Shown piece by piece: positions 7,725 through 16,030 of a stretch of DNA of 35,522 nucleotides. Positions within the stretch are counted from its first letter, which is position 1; the number at the start of each line of letters is the position of its first letter. The stretch is from Desulfobacterales bacterium (lineage in GTDB: Bacteria; Desulfobacterota; Desulfobacteria; Desulfobacterales; Desulfobacteraceae). The translations under genes were made by a program, and so were the position numbers. The notes beneath the pieces are model-generated. The model did no database searches and was not told where the DNA came from. It worked only from the letters and a program-made list of their open reading frames with translations. The DNA lies in assembly GCA_022361395.1 (NCBI GenBank), contig JAKSAX010000533.1:1-35522 (forward strand), read 5' to 3'.

Positions 7725-9794
7725 TTATCCTTCTTTTTCCGCATTCACCTGCTCAATAATTTTCTTGGACATATCCCCGGGAACTTCGTCATACTGCTCG
7801 AATTCCATGGAGAATGTACCGCGGCCACCGGTCATGGAGCTTAAATCCGGTGCATAACGGAGCATTTCAGACATGGGAACCAGGGCGTTAATGATCTGTT
7901 TCTCATCTTCGGAGTCCATCCCCAGAACGCGGCCGCGTCTGGAGTTCAGGTCACCCATGATATCGCCTGTGGCATCATCGGGTACTTTTACGGATACCTT
8001 CATGATGGGTTCGAGAAGAACGGCCTTTGCTTCTGCTGCGGCATTCTTAAAGGCCAGGGAACCGGCGGTTTTAAATGCCATTTCAGAAGAGTCAACTGAA
8101 TGGTAGGAACCGAAATCAAGGGTGGTCCTGAAGTCAACACAGGGGAATCCCGCCAGGATACCTTTAACCATGGCTTCCCTGATACCGGCTTCTACCGCAG
8201 GGATGTAGTTTCTGGGAATAACACCGCCGACGATCTTATCCACAAACTCATATCCAGAGCCCTTGGGAAGGGGCTCAAGCTCAATCCAGCAGTCGCCGTA
8301 CTGGCCGTGGCCGCCGGACTGTTTCTTATGTTTACCCTGGACACGGACTTTTTTCTTAAAGGTCTCCCTGTAGGCAACCTTGGGTGTGGCAATGTCCATT
8401 CCCACGTTGAATTTTCTCTTAATCTTTTCAGCGGTAATCTCAATGTGAACCAGACCGCGGCCGGACAGGATTGTCTGGTGGGTCTCTTCTTCACGCTTGA
8501 GTGCAAGTCCCGGATCCTCTTCAAGGATCTTGCGGATGGCTTCGTGGATTTTATCTTCATCGCTTTTGGACTTGGGAGAGATGGCAAAAGAGATACAGGG
8601 CGGCAGGGCTGCCGGTGCCGGAATCTGGATTTCCCGTCCGCCGGTGATGGTGTCTCCGGTCAGGGTATCTTTAAGCTTTGCAACAGCCACAATGGCGCCG
8701 GGCAGGGCAGAGGTAATGGTTTTCTGCTCTTTACCGGCGATCTCCAGCAACTGTGAGAATCTTTCCTTGGAATCCTTGGTAACGTTCAGGATATTGCCCT
8801 CTTTGCCAAGGGAGCCTGAGATGACCCGGAACAGGGACAGGCGGCCTGCATAGGGATCCACGATGGTTGCAAAGACAAACCCTGTGAATTCGGCATCCGG
8901 ATCCGGGGCAACCTCTATCTCATTGCCCTCTGAATCAGTGGCTGTCCAGGCACCGCGGTCCAGGGGAGAGGGCATGTAGTCGTTGATAAAATCAAAGACA
9001 ACATCAATACCGATCATCTTTGTGGCGGAGGTACAGACTGCGGGATAGAATTCCGCATCCAGAACACCCTGGCGGAAGGTGGCTTTGAGTTCGTCTTCGG
9101 TCAGCTCTTCACCTTCCAGATATTTTTCAAGCAGATCATCGTTCAGTTCTGCGACATTTTCAATGAATTCTTCTTTGGCCATGGCGATGTCATCTGCCAT
9201 ATCGCCCGGGATATCAATTTGGGTTGCTTTTCCGTCTGCATCATATTCATAAGCCTGGCCGGAAATTATATTGACCAGCCCTTTAAAATCATCCTCTGCT
9301 CCGATTGGGTAGCAGACGGGAAGGACTTTCTTTTTCAAAGCGGTCTGACAGGCGTCCACCGCTGTGGAGAAATCAGATCTTTCACGGTCCAGTTTATTGA
9401 TCACGACAAAACCGGGAAGGTTGTACTCAATGGCTGAAGCAGCAGCCTCTTCGGTCATGGCGGAGGGGCCGCCCACACCGTCAATGACAAAGGTCATGCT
9501 GTCGGCAACAGGGAAGCAGGTTTTAGCAGCAGAGAAGAAATTCTGATCACCCGGTGTATCCATTAAGGTAATTGTATGCTTGTTGTGGGTGTACTTAATA
9601 AATGATGTATTGATACTCTGCTGTTTTTTGGTCTCTTCAGGCTGGAAATCCATTACGGTATTTCCCTCTTCAACCTTGCCAAAGCGGTTGGTAACTCCGG
9701 CTTTAAACAGCATAGCTTCAGCAAGAGTAGTCTTGCCTGCACCTCCATGGCCTGCAAAGGCCACATTTCTCATGGTTTTAATTTCTTCGCTCAT
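7725..9794 (-). CDS. Elongation factor G-like translational GTPase (EF-G2 type)
   Basis: A 689-residue translational GTPase of the EF-G family. The G domain has the P-loop GHGGAGKTT (residues 15-23), G3 DTPGDQNF and G4 NKLD. Domains II to V follow, with the domain IV block GHGQYGDCWIELEP and a C-terminal domain V (IMGDLNSRRGRVLGMD). Sequence differences from canonical FusA, such as GHGGAGKT for the usual AHIDAGKT, place it in the EF-G2 (FusA-like) group, whose translocation activity varies. It is not beside rpsL/rpsG/tuf, which supports paralog status. The ATG at 9794 is chosen because AAAGGAG precedes it; an alternative at 9812 lacks this. It appears monocistronic, ending at a strong hairpin. 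Confidence 0.9.
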   Translation of the reverse strand: MSEEIKTMRNVAFAGHGGAGKTTLAEAMLFKAGVTNRFGKVEEGNTVMDFQPEETKKQQSINTSFIKYTHNKHTITLMDTPGDQNFFSAAKTCFPVADSMTFVIDGVGGPSAMTEEAAASAIEYNLPGFVVINKLDRERSDFSTAVDACQTALKKKVLPVCYPIGAEDDFKGLVNIISGQAYEYDADGKATQIDIPGDMADDIAMAKEEFIENVAELNDDLLEKYLEGEELTEDELKATFRQGVLDAEFYPAVCTSATKMIGIDVVFDFINDYMPSPLDRGAWTATDSEGNEIEVAPDPDAEFTGFVFATIVDPYAGRLSLFRVISGSLGKEGNILNVTKDSKERFSQLLEIAGKEQKTITSALPGAIVAVAKLKDTLTGDTITGGREIQIPAPAALPPCISFAISPKSKSDEDKIHEAIRKILEEDPGLALKREEETHQTILSGRGLVHIEITAEKIKRKFNVGMDIATPKVAYRETFKKKVRVQGKHKKQSGGHGQYGDCWIELEPLPKGSGYEFVDKIVGGVIPRNYIPAVEAGIREAMVKGILAGFPCVDFRTTLDFGSYHSVDSSEMAFKTAGSLAFKNAAAEAKAVLLEPIMKVSVKVPDDATGDIMGDLNSRRGRVLGMDSEDEKQIINALVPMSEMLRYAPDLSSMTGGRGTFSMEFEQYDEVPGDMSKKIIEQVNAEKEG

Positions 9795-9910
9795 TACTGC
9801 TCCTTTAAACAATTAATAAAACAAAACTCTAAATACAAATGTTAATATCTATTGCTTGTTACAGCGTTTTTACCGTTCCTTTCCATTTTAAACAATTATA
9901 AAAAACCAAT

Positions 9911-9937
9911 ATTCTAATAATAAAATTACATTAGAAT
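9911..9937. terminator. AT-rich hairpin downstream of tlyA
   Basis: ATTCTAAT pairs with ATTAGAAT across 11 nt. It lies 14 bp beyond the tlyA stop, in a strongly AT-rich 156-bp gap that also serves as the EF-G2 upstream region. As a terminator it is weak. Confidence 0.3.
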
Positions 9938-9950
9938 TAACAGCGTTATT

Positions 9951-10721
9951 TTATTTTTTTTTATATTCAAAGGAAATTATATACTCTTCATTGCCCTTGG
10001 GACCTAGAATCGGGGAGGTCACGACGTCATTAACACCATATCCCCTGGTTTTGAAGAAAGATTTTATATCTTCGACCACCTGCTTCCGGACGTCAGGATC
10101 CTTAACAACCCCTCCCTTGCCGACATTTTCCTTTCCCGCTTCAAACTGGGGTTTGATCAGGGCCAGGATGACCGTGCCCTCTCCCATAAATTTTTCTGCG
10201 GAAGGGATCACCGTTTTCAGTGAAATAAAGGAGGTATCCGCCACCACCATGTCCATTGTCTCGTTCACTTTTTCGTATTCAAGATGGCGGATATTGGTCC
10301 GCTCGATGACGATCACCCGCTCATCCTTACGCAGGGACCAGTCCAGCTGGCCGTATCCCACATCAACAGCATAGACTTTTTTGGCGCCGTTCTTCAACAG
10401 GCAGTCAGTGAATCCGCCGGTGGAGGCGCCGATATCCAGGCAGACGCAGCCTTTGGCAGTTAGCGGAAATGTATTCAGGGCCTTTTCAAGCTTAAGCCCG
10501 CCCCGGCTCACGTAGGGATGGTCCTCCTCCTTGACTTTAATGACGGCCTCCCTGCTCACCTGAGTCCCGGGCTTATCCGCCACCATGTCATTGACCAGGA
10601 TCTTGCCGGCCATGATCATGGTTTTGGCCCGTTCCCTTGAGCGGATCAGTCCTTTTTCAACAAGGATAAGATCCAGCCGCTGTTTGGCAGAACTTTTTTT
10701 ACCCGGTTTATTCCTTGCCAT
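9951..10721 (-). CDS. tlyA: TlyA family rRNA (cytidine-2'-O)-methyltransferase
   Basis: A 256-residue protein with an N-terminal S4 RNA-binding domain (about residues 15-75, RLDLILVEKGLIRSRERA) and an FtsJ/RrmJ-type methyltransferase domain (about 85-245). The SAM-binding block is CLDIGASTGGFTDCLL, followed by VYAVDVGYGQL. TlyA enzymes 2'-O-methylate 16S/23S rRNA cytidines; older annotations call them hemolysin A. It overlaps the end of dxs by 14 bases, and AGGAA precedes the ATG. It is therefore the last gene of the xseA-xseB-ispA-dxs-tlyA operon, a linkage common in related bacteria. It ends with a lysine-rich tail. Confidence 0.92.
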   Translation of the reverse strand: MARNKPGKKSSAKQRLDLILVEKGLIRSRERAKTMIMAGKILVNDMVADKPGTQVSREAVIKVKEEDHPYVSRGGLKLEKALNTFPLTAKGCVCLDIGASTGGFTDCLLKNGAKKVYAVDVGYGQLDWSLRKDERVIVIERTNIRHLEYEKVNETMDMVVADTSFISLKTVIPSAEKFMGEGTVILALIKPQFEAGKENVGKGGVVKDPDVRKQVVEDIKSFFKTRGYGVNDVVTSPILGPKGNEEYIISFEYKKK

Positions 10722-12585
10722 GCAGTTCCTGTCCGGCAGCCACTATGGCCGGTGCATCAATGCCGTGATCACTTCTAAGCCGGTTCTGGGGACCATGCGC
10801 CACAAAGGTATCTTTGATACCGATCATCTTTAGGTTTAATCCCGTAAGCCCGTTGTGGCAGAACATCTCCAGGACGGCAGAACCGAACCCGCCTGCCAGC
10901 ACATGCTCTTCAACCGTAATTATTTTTTGAATGCGTTGGGCCTTTTCAAGAAAGAGATCCGAATCCAGGGGTTTGACAAACCTTGCATTGACAACAGTGG
11001 CCTCAATCCCCTGTTTTGACAGTTCTTCCGCCGCCTCAACCGCCTCGTTTACGGGACGGCCCACAGCAATGATCAGCAGATCATCCCCCTCCCGGACGAC
11101 CTTTGCCTTTCCGATGTCAACCACCGGCGCTGCCGGGTCTAACGCCACACCCTGGCCGCTTCCCCTTGGATACCGGAATGCAACAGGCCCGTCATGGGAT
11201 ACAGCGGTACGCATCATTCTTGCCAGCTCATTCTCATCCATGGGCGCCATCACCGTCATATTGGGCATGGCCCGCAGATAGGAATAGTCGAACAATCCGT
11301 GATGGGTAGGACCGTCCTCTCCAACGATACCGCCCCTGTCCAGGGCAAAGATCACCGGGTGCCTGTCTATGCATACATCGTGGAGAATCTGGTCATAGGC
11401 CCGTTGGAGAAAGGTGGAATAAATGGCCACAACAGGCTTTGCCCCCTTTGAAGCAAGCCCTGCCGCAAAGGTCACAGCATGCTGCTCCGCAATTCCCACA
11501 TCAAAGAACCTCTCCGGAAATTCTTTTGAAAAAGCAGTGAGTCCGGTGCCTTCGGGCATGGCAGCGGTTACGGCCACTATGCGTTCATCCTCCCCGGCAA
11601 GCCGAATCAGCTGATCACCGAAGACCTTGGTATAAGAGGGGGTCTGGCTGGCGGTTTTGTTGCTTTTGCCCGTGTCCACGGCAAAAGAGCCGACGCCGTG
11701 GAAATAAACCGGGTTTTTTTCAGCCGGGGCATAGCCCTTGCCCTTTTTCGTGGTCACATGAAGGAGCACGGGGGAATCCGGGTTCTTTATATTTGTCAGG
11801 ATATCGATGAGATGATCCAGGTTATGCCCGTCTATGGGACCGAAGTAGTCAAAGTTGAAGGCTTCAAACAGCATACCCGGTGTAACAAAGGTTTTAAAAG
11901 ACTCTTCCCACCGTTTGGCCCAGTCGTACATGTCATCGCCGATCTTTGGCAGGGATTTTAAAAACTGGCCGAACTGGTTCCTCATATTCTGCAGGGACTT
12001 ATTGGAAAAAGTCCTGGACAGATACGAGGAAATCGCCCCCACGTTGGCGGAAATAGACATATCGTTGTCGTTGAGAATGACGATAAGCTTGCGCTTGAGG
12101 TCACCTGCCTGGTTCAGCCCTTCATAGGCCAGGCCGGCAGTCAAAGAACCATCTCCGATGACTGAAATCACGTCGGAGTCATCGTTGTTCAGATATTTGG
12201 CATAACAGATCCCAAGGCCCGCAGAAATTGATGTGGAGGAATGGCCCACCGTAAACCCGTCATAGGGGCTTTCCTTTATCTTTGTAAACCCGGAAATCCC
12301 CTTGTACTGCCTCAGGGAGTCAAAATCCCTGTTCCTGCCGGTCAACAGCTTGTGGGCATAGGATTGGTGCCCCACATCCCAAACCAGGGTATCGGTGGGG
12401 ATATCAAAGACATAGTGGATGGCCAGGGTCAGTTCCACCGCCCCCAGGCTGGAGGCCAGGTGCCCCCCGTTTTTGGACACCACCTCAATGATCCTGTGCC
12501 GCAGTTCCTGGGCAAGGATGCCTAAATCCTTGCGGGATAATAATTTCAGGTCATCGGGACTGTTGATCTTTTCAAGAAAACTCAA
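10708..12585 (-). CDS. dxs: 1-deoxy-D-xylulose-5-phosphate synthase
   Basis: A ThDP-dependent enzyme that condenses pyruvate and glyceraldehyde-3-phosphate, the first step of the MEP isoprenoid pathway. The 625-residue length is normal. Visible blocks are the N-terminal GHQSYAHKLLTGR, the ThDP/Mg site GDGSLTAG...NDNDMS, the transketolase pyrimidine-binding block with the conserved glutamate (VGIAEQHAVTFAAGLA), and the C-terminal transketolase domain ending before HGKE. The start codon is TTG at 12585 (reading LSFLEK as MSFLEK), with AAGGTGA seven bases upstream; no better ATG exists. It lies 27 bp after ispA, which makes the allylic chain-elongating enzyme of the same pathway. Confidence 0.95.
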   Translation of the reverse strand: MSFLEKINSPDDLKLLSRKDLGILAQELRHRIIEVVSKNGGHLASSLGAVELTLAIHYVFDIPTDTLVWDVGHQSYAHKLLTGRNRDFDSLRQYKGISGFTKIKESPYDGFTVGHSSTSISAGLGICYAKYLNNDDSDVISVIGDGSLTAGLAYEGLNQAGDLKRKLIVILNDNDMSISANVGAISSYLSRTFSNKSLQNMRNQFGQFLKSLPKIGDDMYDWAKRWEESFKTFVTPGMLFEAFNFDYFGPIDGHNLDHLIDILTNIKNPDSPVLLHVTTKKGKGYAPAEKNPVYFHGVGSFAVDTGKSNKTASQTPSYTKVFGDQLIRLAGEDERIVAVTAAMPEGTGLTAFSKEFPERFFDVGIAEQHAVTFAAGLASKGAKPVVAIYSTFLQRAYDQILHDVCIDRHPVIFALDRGGIVGEDGPTHHGLFDYSYLRAMPNMTVMAPMDENELARMMRTAVSHDGPVAFRYPRGSGQGVALDPAAPVVDIGKAKVVREGDDLLIIAVGRPVNEAVEAAEELSKQGIEATVVNARFVKPLDSDLFLEKAQRIQKIITVEEHVLAGGFGSAVLEMFCHNGLTGLNLKMIGIKDTFVAHGPQNRLRSDHGIDAPAIVAAGQELHGKE

Positions 12586-12612
12586 TATGGCTTCACCTTA
12601 TATATATCGATG

Positions 12613-13548
12613 TTATCGATTTCTGTTGATAATATACCGGGCTATTGCCCTCAGGGGTTCTGCTTTTTCACCAAAACCGTCATGGCTGTCCAGGGCGGTA
12701 ACGGCAGTGTCAATCAGATCCCGGGCATAGGCCTTTGACGGCTCCAGGCCGATGATGGCCGGGAAGGTCATTTTATCATGAAGTGCATCTGATCCGGCAG
12801 CCTTTCCCATGATCTCGGGATCCCCTTCCACATTCAGAATATCATCCATGACCTGAAAGGCCAGCCCTATATGATCGGCATACCTGACCAGGGCTGTCAG
12901 GGCAGGGGGTTCAGCCCCTGCGCTCAGGGCACCTGCCTCTACACTCACCCGTATCATTTCCCCTGTTTTGTGCCGATGTATCTTCTTTAGATGTTCCAGC
13001 CGCTGTTCTTTATTCCCCAGATCAGAATAATCAGCGGATTCAGCCTGCATATCCAGCATCTGGCCCTCCACCATGCCGCTGACACCTGCCGCTCCCGAAA
13101 TCTTCGCCACCAGCTTCAGGCGGGTAGCAGCATCCGGAGCCAAATCAAAAATCTCATCCGCAGCTGCCAGAACGTGAAAAGCATGGGTCAGCAGCCCGTC
13201 ACCGGCCAGAATGGCTGTGGCTTCGGAGAACCTCTTGTGGCAGGTGGGCAGCCCCCGGCGCAGGTCATCATCATCCATGGCCGGCAGATCATCATGGATG
13301 AGAGAATAGGTATGGATCATTTCAATGGCACAGCAGGCGGGCAGGGCAACCAAGGGGTCTTTTCCGCAGGCCCGGGCAGCTGCCAGGCCCAGGACCGGAC
13401 GAACCCGTTTGCCCCCGGCCATCAGGGAATGGGTTATGGCCCGGACCAGTTCAAGATCCCGGTCAAAACATCCGAGTATCCGGTCAAGGGCACCTTCCAC
13501 AAGTATCCGGTTCTCATTCAAATATTCTGATAAGTTAAACTCAGTCAT
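12613..13548 (-). CDS. ispA: Geranylgeranyl/farnesyl diphosphate synthase (IspA type)
   Basis: A trans-isoprenyl diphosphate synthase of 311 residues that builds C15 or longer chains from IPP and DMAPP. The first aspartate-rich motif is DDLPAMDDDDLRRG, of DDx4D bacterial type. The second is DDILNVEGD, where the last position of the classical DDxxD is Asn, a variant I recall from related proteins. GGKRVRP, GDGLLTHAF and FQVMDD also match. The ATG at 13548 starts MTEFNLSEYL; a longer open frame upstream would overlap xseB and is rejected. The gene begins 7 bases after the xseB stop and belongs to the isoprenoid/exonuclease VII operon. Confidence 0.93.
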   Translation of the reverse strand: MTEFNLSEYLNENRILVEGALDRILGCFDRDLELVRAITHSLMAGGKRVRPVLGLAAARACGKDPLVALPACCAIEMIHTYSLIHDDLPAMDDDDLRRGLPTCHKRFSEATAILAGDGLLTHAFHVLAAADEIFDLAPDAATRLKLVAKISGAAGVSGMVEGQMLDMQAESADYSDLGNKEQRLEHLKKIHRHKTGEMIRVSVEAGALSAGAEPPALTALVRYADHIGLAFQVMDDILNVEGDPEIMGKAAGSDALHDKMTFPAIIGLEPSKAYARDLIDTAVTALDSHDGFGEKAEPLRAIARYIINRNR

Positions 13549-13555
13549 TGCAAAC

Positions 13556-13780
13556 CTATTCCGTTTCAAAAAGAGACTCTTTGGCATCCCCGTCACCGTC
13601 ACGGTTGAGCTGGGTAATCTTTTTCTCGGTTTTATCCAGGATATCCAGGCAGAACCGTGTCTGGGCAATGCCGGTTTCATACTTTTTAACTGCCTGCTCC
13701 AGGGTCAGTTCTCCGGACTCCATTTCACGGACGATATCTTCCAGCTGTTTAAGTGATGATTCAAATGTCTTTTTTGCCAT
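13556..13780 (-). CDS. xseB: Exodeoxyribonuclease VII small subunit
   Basis: A 74-residue helical protein, the small subunit of exonuclease VII, which partners XseA in processive degradation of single-stranded DNA. The family signature FESSLKQLEDIVREMESG followed by LTLEQAVKKYETG is complete. The charged tail after residue 60 is variable in the family. It sits 3 bases after xseA and 7 before ispA, a tightly packed operon position. Confidence 0.95.
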   Translation of the reverse strand: MAKKTFESSLKQLEDIVREMESGELTLEQAVKKYETGIAQTRFCLDILDKTEKKITQLNRDGDGDAKESLFETE

Positions 13781-13783
13781 ATC

Positions 13784-15118
13784 CTATTCCACCCGGGTCA
13801 CCAGGCGTCCTTTTGAAAGTATGATTTCAACCCGGTCGTCCCTGGCAAGGGTTTGGGCGTCCATGACCACACGACCGGTCTCTAACTCCCGGGTAATACT
13901 GTATCCCCGGTCCAGTATTGCTGTGGGATTCAGGGGTTCCAGATGGGCGCTCAACTCCCTGAGCCTCGACCTGAATCCTTCCATCTGCCTGGCCATGGCC
14001 TGGTCCAGGGCGGATTTAAGGCCCTGCACATGACTGGCCTGTTCCTGAATCCTGGTCAGGGGCAGGGTATTGTCCAGGGTCCTGCGCAGCCAGAACAACC
14101 GTTCCCGGTTCCGTGCCAGCCGAATATTCATGGATGTGTGAAGCCGTTCTTCAAGATCTTCGATCCGGAACCTGAAATCATCCACCACCCGGGCAGGGCT
14201 CTTTAACCTGGCGCTCAGGTCCTGCAGCCGCTGCTCCAGAAAATCCAGACGCTTGTTCATGGCCTGGTCCAGGGCAGCCTTCAACCGGGTCACCTGCCGG
14301 GTCAGCTCAGCCTGATCCGGCAGGGCCATTTCAGCTGCGGCAGACGGGGTGGGCGCCCGGAGATCCGATACAAAATCGGCAATGGTAAAATCAATTTCAT
14401 GGCCCACCCCTGTAATTACCGGGATATCTGACTCAAAGACGGCCCGGGCAACGGTTTCCGTGTTAAATGCCCAGAGATCCTCAATGGATCCGCCGCCCCT
14501 GGCCAGTATAATAACGTCGGATGTCCTGCGCTCATTGACCAGGTGCAGCGCCCCGGCAATCTCATGTTCAGCCGCATCGCCCTGAACCTTTACCGGAACA
14601 ACCTCCAGAGCGCACCCCGGGAACCTGCGGGTTGCCACATGGATAATATCCCTGACAGCAGCACCGGTGCCCGATGTAATCACGGAAATTTTAGAGGGCA
14701 GAAAGGGCAGGGGCTTTTTATGCTCGGCATCAAACCATCCCTTATCCGACAGCTTCTTTTTAAGGATTTCAAAGGCCTGCTGCAAGGAGCCGGCCCCCTC
14801 GGGTTCCATATGCTCAAAAATCAGCTGATATGATCCCCGGGGCTCATAGAGGGAGATTCTGGCCATGCCGGTCACCTTCATCCCGTTTTCCGGGGTAAAG
14901 GCAAGTCTTCGCTTCTGACCCTTGAACATCACACAGGAGATCACTGCATTGGCATCTTTGAGGGAAAAATAAGAGTGGCCGGATGCCGGTGTTGCAAAGT
15001 TCGAAATTTCACCGGTAATCCATAAAAAAGGATACCGGTCCTCCAGCAGGAATTTTATTTCCCGTGTCAGACTTGCCACCGTATATATGTGCCCGTTGTT
15101 TTTTTCCGCTGATATCAT
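13784..15118 (-). CDS. xseA: Exodeoxyribonuclease VII large subunit
   Basis: The 444-residue catalytic subunit of exonuclease VII. An N-terminal OB-fold (about residues 10-105) includes LWITGEISNF and GHSYFSLKD. The catalytic domain (about 125-330) has the family blocks VITSGTGAAVRDI, ARGGGSIEDLWAFN and GVGHEIDFTIADFVSD. A long coiled-coil region with repeated ALDQAM units follows (about 270-400), and a conserved C-terminal ILDRGYSI closes it. It is the first gene of the operon, with a sigma-70 promoter 33-62 bp upstream of the ATG. The ribosome binding site is weak (CGGGAA). Confidence 0.95.
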   Translation of the reverse strand: MISAEKNNGHIYTVASLTREIKFLLEDRYPFLWITGEISNFATPASGHSYFSLKDANAVISCVMFKGQKRRLAFTPENGMKVTGMARISLYEPRGSYQLIFEHMEPEGAGSLQQAFEILKKKLSDKGWFDAEHKKPLPFLPSKISVITSGTGAAVRDIIHVATRRFPGCALEVVPVKVQGDAAEHEIAGALHLVNERRTSDVIILARGGGSIEDLWAFNTETVARAVFESDIPVITGVGHEIDFTIADFVSDLRAPTPSAAAEMALPDQAELTRQVTRLKAALDQAMNKRLDFLEQRLQDLSARLKSPARVVDDFRFRIEDLEERLHTSMNIRLARNRERLFWLRRTLDNTLPLTRIQEQASHVQGLKSALDQAMARQMEGFRSRLRELSAHLEPLNPTAILDRGYSITRELETGRVVMDAQTLARDDRVEIILSKGRLVTRVE

Positions 15119-15150
15119 TCAGTGTTCCCGGTACTTAAGCAAAGTTAATA

Positions 15151-15180
15151 CTTATAAAATAAATCACCCTGGAAAGTCAA
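15151..15180 (-). promoter_or_regulatory. Sigma-70 promoter of the xseA-xseB-ispA-dxs-tlyA operon
   Basis: On the minus strand TTGACT (15180-15175), an 18-bp spacer, and TATAAG (15156-15151) lie 33 bp before the xseA ATG. Both hexamers are 5/6 matches to consensus. Confidence 0.6.
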
Positions 15181-15182
15181 TG

Positions 15183-15298
15183 TTCAAAAGCGGGAACAGC
15201 AGGTACGGAACCTGGAAAAAACTCCCGTACGAGACAGGTGATTTTACCTGTTCAGGTTTTGTACCAGGTAGATTTTCGGACAAAGGGCAGGGCGGCAA
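15183..15298. other. Hairpin-rich spacer between the NDK-like gene and xseA promoter
   Basis: The spacer contains a perfect stem ACAGGT/ACCTGT (15234-15251) and a 6-bp pair GTACGG/CCGTAC. It also holds several CAGGT/ACCTG copies that can pair alternately, and a T6 run on the minus strand. It could include the terminator of the minus-strand NDK-like gene. No coding region is seen. Confidence 0.3.
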
Positions 15299-15679
15299 CT
15301 ACAACTGTCTGCGCTTCATTAACACTTTCATACTTCTGTGAAATTCATCGCAGTTATCAGGTGCGTGCACGTATCCCCCTGTTATAAAACCTCCGAGTTC
15401 GGAACGAATTCTGTATTTGAGATCATTCATCCGGTTAATGCTTCCGGCACCTTTTAATACATATAAATCAGTTTTGAATAACGGATAAAATCGAAGAGAC
15501 ATGGTTATCCGTGGAAACCAGTCCTGGTACAATTTAAAGATATCGTAAAATTTAAGTTTTATTGTCCAGTTTTCCGTAACTGCCAATCCACTAGCTGATA
15601 TTCGATTTTTAATGTAATCCGTTTTCCTGAAAATATATGCTTCCGGTTTCAACAAGCAAAAAGTATTTTCCACTTCCAA
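15299..15679 (-). CDS. Divergent, shortened nucleoside-diphosphate-kinase-like protein
   Basis: This 126-residue protein resembles the NDK fold. It opens with ENTFCLLKPEA (cf. the NDK block xTxxxIKPDA, with its conserved lysine). The middle has FKTDLYVLKGAGSINRMNDL (cf. the VMVLEGxNAV block), and the end has IR, twelve residues, then VHAPDNCDEF. That spacing from arginine to histidine is the same as between R105 and the phosphohistidine H118 in NDK (IR ... NxxHGSDS). The RxxxGxTxP loop that binds the nucleotide phosphates is missing, and HGSDS has become HAPDN. Kinase activity is therefore uncertain. The start is TTG at 15679, with AAAGGA nine bases upstream; a GTG lies two codons later. It is AT-richer than its neighbours and lies between unrelated genes, which suggests acquisition or rapid divergence. 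Confidence 0.55.
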   Translation of the reverse strand: MEVENTFCLLKPEAYIFRKTDYIKNRISASGLAVTENWTIKLKFYDIFKLYQDWFPRITMSLRFYPLFKTDLYVLKGAGSINRMNDLKYRIRSELGGFITGGYVHAPDNCDEFHRSMKVLMKRRQL

Positions 15680-15951
15680 CGGCTTATTTCCTTTCGAGAT
15701 TTTTATCGACGATTTTGAATTCGGGTTGATGAAATTGAATTATAGAGCATTATACAAAAAAATAACATCATGGAAAATCTTTGATACTTCCTGTGATGGA
15801 GAACCCGGTGAAGGTTCTATTGATTCGGGATATCAACAAAAGAATATCATTATTTCAATGTCCGATAATATATATTATGTAAACTTTTATTTTATAACCG
15901 GTTTATATGTTTAAAAAACGTAAATTCATACCGGATAACCAAATTGTAATC
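15680..15951. other. AT-rich intergenic region, no convincing gene
   Basis: The stretch between the NDK-like gene and the Bax-inhibitor promoter is AT-rich and includes a 14-bp perfect palindrome ATAATATATATTAT near 15866. A short plus-strand open frame (15729-15914, 61 codons) lacks a ribosome binding site and any recognisable motif, so I do not call it. Confidence 0.4.
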
Positions 15952-15979
15952 TTGAATTCTCCCCTGCCCGTGTTATATT
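15952..15979 (+). promoter_or_regulatory. Sigma-70-type promoter of the Bax-inhibitor-1 gene
   Basis: TTGAAT (15952-15957), a 16-bp spacer and TATATT (15974-15979) lie 51 bp before the ATG at 16031. Confidence 0.5.
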
Positions 15980-16030
15980 AACTGTCAACTATCATACTGA
16001 CCCCAACGTTATTAACCCGGAGGAATTACA

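Noticed and set aside
8100-8756. 218-codon open frame on the plus strand inside the EF-G2 gene
   Set aside because: It is a shadow of a strongly conserved GTPase gene on the minus strand, with low-complexity composition and no ribosome binding site.
12793-12860. IspA second aspartate motif DDILN as a loss-of-function change
   Set aside because: Asn at this position occurs in other family members as far as I recall, and all other motifs are intact.
15866-15882. Palindrome ATAATATATATTAT as a protein-binding site
   Set aside because: Self-complementary AT runs are expected by chance in such AT-rich DNA.
15729-15914. 61-codon plus-strand open frame upstream of the Bax-inhibitor promoter
   Set aside because: No ribosome binding site, no similarity I recognise, and AT-rich composition; not enough to call a gene.
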